From positions 1 through 5,239 of the forward strand of contig JAPPPH010000325.1 of assembly GCA_028817635.1 (NCBI GenBank): 5,239 bases of DNA, in the 5' to 3' direction. Within the stretch, counting starts at the first letter, position 1. Each line of letters begins with the position of its first letter. Position numbers and translations under genes: made by a program. This document shows positions 4,198-5,239 of the stretch, one piece after another. The stretch is from Verrucomicrobiales bacterium. GTDB taxonomy: Bacteria > Verrucomicrobiota > Verrucomicrobiia > Limisphaerales > UBA1096. The notes beneath the pieces are model-generated. The model did not search any database. It had not been told where the DNA came from and was given only the letters and a program-made list of their open reading frames with translations.

Positions 4198-5239
4198 ATG
4201 AACACATCAGTCGATACGCGAATTGTCAAACGGTGGATGTTGATTCTCCCGTTCTTCCTCGTGGTCGCGCTTGGCCAAGCGCTGGAATTGAAGGAATTGA
4301 AAAAGAAGGCAGAGAAGGGGGATCGGGTTGCCCAGTATCAACTTGGAATGGTCTATGACGCCGGAATCGAGGATGCAGAAGATACGATCAAGGAAGGCGG
4401 TTGGTATTTGAAAGTTTTGGACCCGGAAAATGCGGCGATAGTGCAGGGGGCATTCAAGGCGATCAAAGAGAACGAAATTAAACAGGATAAGGATGCCGCA
4501 ATCATGTGGTTTCGAAAGGCGGCAAAGCAGGACTTGCTTGTGGCACAGGTTGCCCTAGGCGTTGCTTGCGCTGAAAAAACCAGCGAGGAAGCAAACAAGA
4601 AAATGGCCGAGGAATCCTATCGCTGGTTTATGAAGGCCGCGAAACATAATGATCCTGTGGCGTTCAATGGTTTGGGAATACTTTTGATGAATGGAGTCGG
4701 CGTATCCGGTGATTTGGGGAAAGCGAAGGAGTGGCTAAAAAAGGGTGCTGATATTGGATATGCCCCTGCGCAATTTAACCTTGGGCAGTGGTATGTACTG
4801 GGGCCGGGTGAGGCCGCGAGTAAGATTTACGCTTTGGACCTGATAAACGGAGTGAAGGCCCTTCCTGAGAAAAAAGAAAGCGCCGATTATGCGAAAGCCT
4901 TCAAATGGATTCGACTGGCGGCCGATCAGGGGTATGAGGATGCCCAGATGCATCTTGTGATGTTTTATTTGGACGGACTTGGTGTTGAGAAGGACGTCGA
5001 ACAAGCCGTTTGTTTTGCCAAAAAGTTTGCGGAGTCGGGAGACTTGGGTACTCAACTTAACCTCGGGCTCATGTACCTTAACGGGACTGGCGTTAATAGG
5101 GATCTAAAAAAGGGGTTCGAGTGGGTCCGGAAATCTGCGGAACAGGACCTTGAGCGCGCACAACTGATCCTGGGTGAATTATACGAACAAGGAATCGGTG
5201 AGGATGCGGACGCGAAATTGGCTGCCGATTGGAATATGA
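4198..5239 (+). CDS. Secreted Sel1-like (TPR-type) repeat protein, 3' end beyond the window
   Basis: The frame runs from ATG 4198 to the right edge without a stop (347 codons seen). Residues 1-28 form a signal peptide: basic n-region (RIVKRW), hydrophobic core MLILPFFLVVALG, and likely cleavage after GQA (26-28). An in-frame ATG at 4237 would remove most of the charged n-region, so 4198 is preferred. The mature part contains about seven Sel1-like units. Recognisable pieces are KKKAEKGDRVAQYQLGMVY (35-53), WFRKAAKQ (104-111), WFMKAAKHNDPVAFNGLG (143-160), WLKKGADIGYAPAQFNLG (179-196), WIRLAADQGYEDAQ (237-250), FAKKFAESGDLGTQLNLG (273-290) and WVRKSAEQDLERAQLILG (309-326). Such solenoids act as protein-interaction scaffolds, and the partner is unknown. 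Spacing is irregular, with inserts at about 57-96 and 203-229. A perfect palindrome (4267-4282) encodes ALGQA at the cleavage site. The gene is divergent from the other cluster and may be unrelated in function. Confidence 0.88.
   Translation, partial: MNTSVDTRIVKRWMLILPFFLVVALGQALELKELKKKAEKGDRVAQYQLGMVYDAGIEDAEDTIKEGGWYLKVLDPENAAIVQGAFKAIKENEIKQDKDAAIMWFRKAAKQDLLVAQVALGVACAEKTSEEANKKMAEESYRWFMKAAKHNDPVAFNGLGILLMNGVGVSGDLGKAKEWLKKGADIGYAPAQFNLGQWYVLGPGEAASKIYALDLINGVKALPEKKESADYAKAFKWIRLAADQGYEDAQMHLVMFYLDGLGVEKDVEQAVCFAKKFAESGDLGTQLNLGLMYLNGTGVNRDLKKGFEWVRKSAEQDLERAQLILGELYEQGIGEDADAKLAADWNM
4267..4282. repeat. Interspersed palindrome, copy in the signal peptide of the Sel1-repeat gene (16-bp perfect)
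   Basis: GCGCTTGGCCAAGCGC is identical to the 16-bp copy at 2132-2147. Read on the plus strand as GCG CTT GGC CAA GCG C, it encodes A24-L25-G26-Q27-A28, the end of the hydrophobic core and the predicted signal peptidase cleavage motif. Confidence 0.85.

Noticed and set aside
1640..4282. Reading the palindromes as Rickettsia-type palindromic elements or as REP/BIME elements
   Set aside because: Those elements are much longer and have characteristic hairpins or flanks. Here only 12-16 bp are shared and the flanks differ from copy to copy.
4353..5055. Minus-strand open frames opposite the Sel1-repeat gene
   Set aside because: The plus strand has an unbroken 347-codon frame with a signal peptide and repeated Sel1 motifs, so these are shadows.

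Overview
The window is a bacterial chromosomal segment of moderately high GC. One compact minus-strand gene cluster (about 1-4089) is separated by a 108-bp divergent intergenic region from a plus-strand gene (4198 to the right edge). The combination of folP-cdaA-ybbR order, a VKOR-DsbA fusion, a sugar-epimerase-like TIM barrel and weak or absent Shine-Dalgarno sequences suggests Verrucomicrobiota or a relative in the PVC group. This is an inference from gene content and style; no rRNA or other marker is present.

Minus strand, in transcription order: (1) a xylose-isomerase-like TIM-barrel protein with the complete metal and active-site set of the D-tagatose/D-psicose 3-epimerase family (4089-3274); (2) a 439-residue membrane protein fusing a VKOR domain to a DsbA-like thioredoxin domain through a repetitive Thr/Pro linker (3272-1953); (3) dihydropteroate synthase FolP (1905-1075, or from a GTG at 1923); (4) diadenylate cyclase CdaA (1070-222); (5) the N-terminal 73 residues of a YbbR/CdaR-like membrane protein cut by the left edge (220-1). 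The spacings are 1, about 47 (or 29), 4 and 1 nt, which fits one operon with probable translational coupling at three junctions. cdaA and the YbbR-like gene form the conserved cyclic-di-AMP synthesis pair, and folP directly before cdaA is a recurrent arrangement. The VKOR-DsbA protein should make disulfide bonds in the cell envelope.

Plus strand: a secreted Sel1-type (TPR-like) repeat protein with a clear signal peptide, open at the right edge.

The most unusual feature is a short interspersed palindrome with consensus CGCTTGGCCAAGCG. Its core TTGGCCAA occurs six times in 5.2 kb (starting at 1643, 1757, 1924, 2136, 4117 and 4271), where about 0.08 would be expected by chance for an 8-mer with equal base frequencies. 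Copies lie both between genes and inside coding sequences, in two reading phases, always without breaking the frame. This resembles in style, but not in sequence, the HIP1 palindromes of cyanobacteria, and it is the best candidate here for something undescribed. No tRNA, rRNA, CRISPR array, insertion sequence or convincing terminator is visible.
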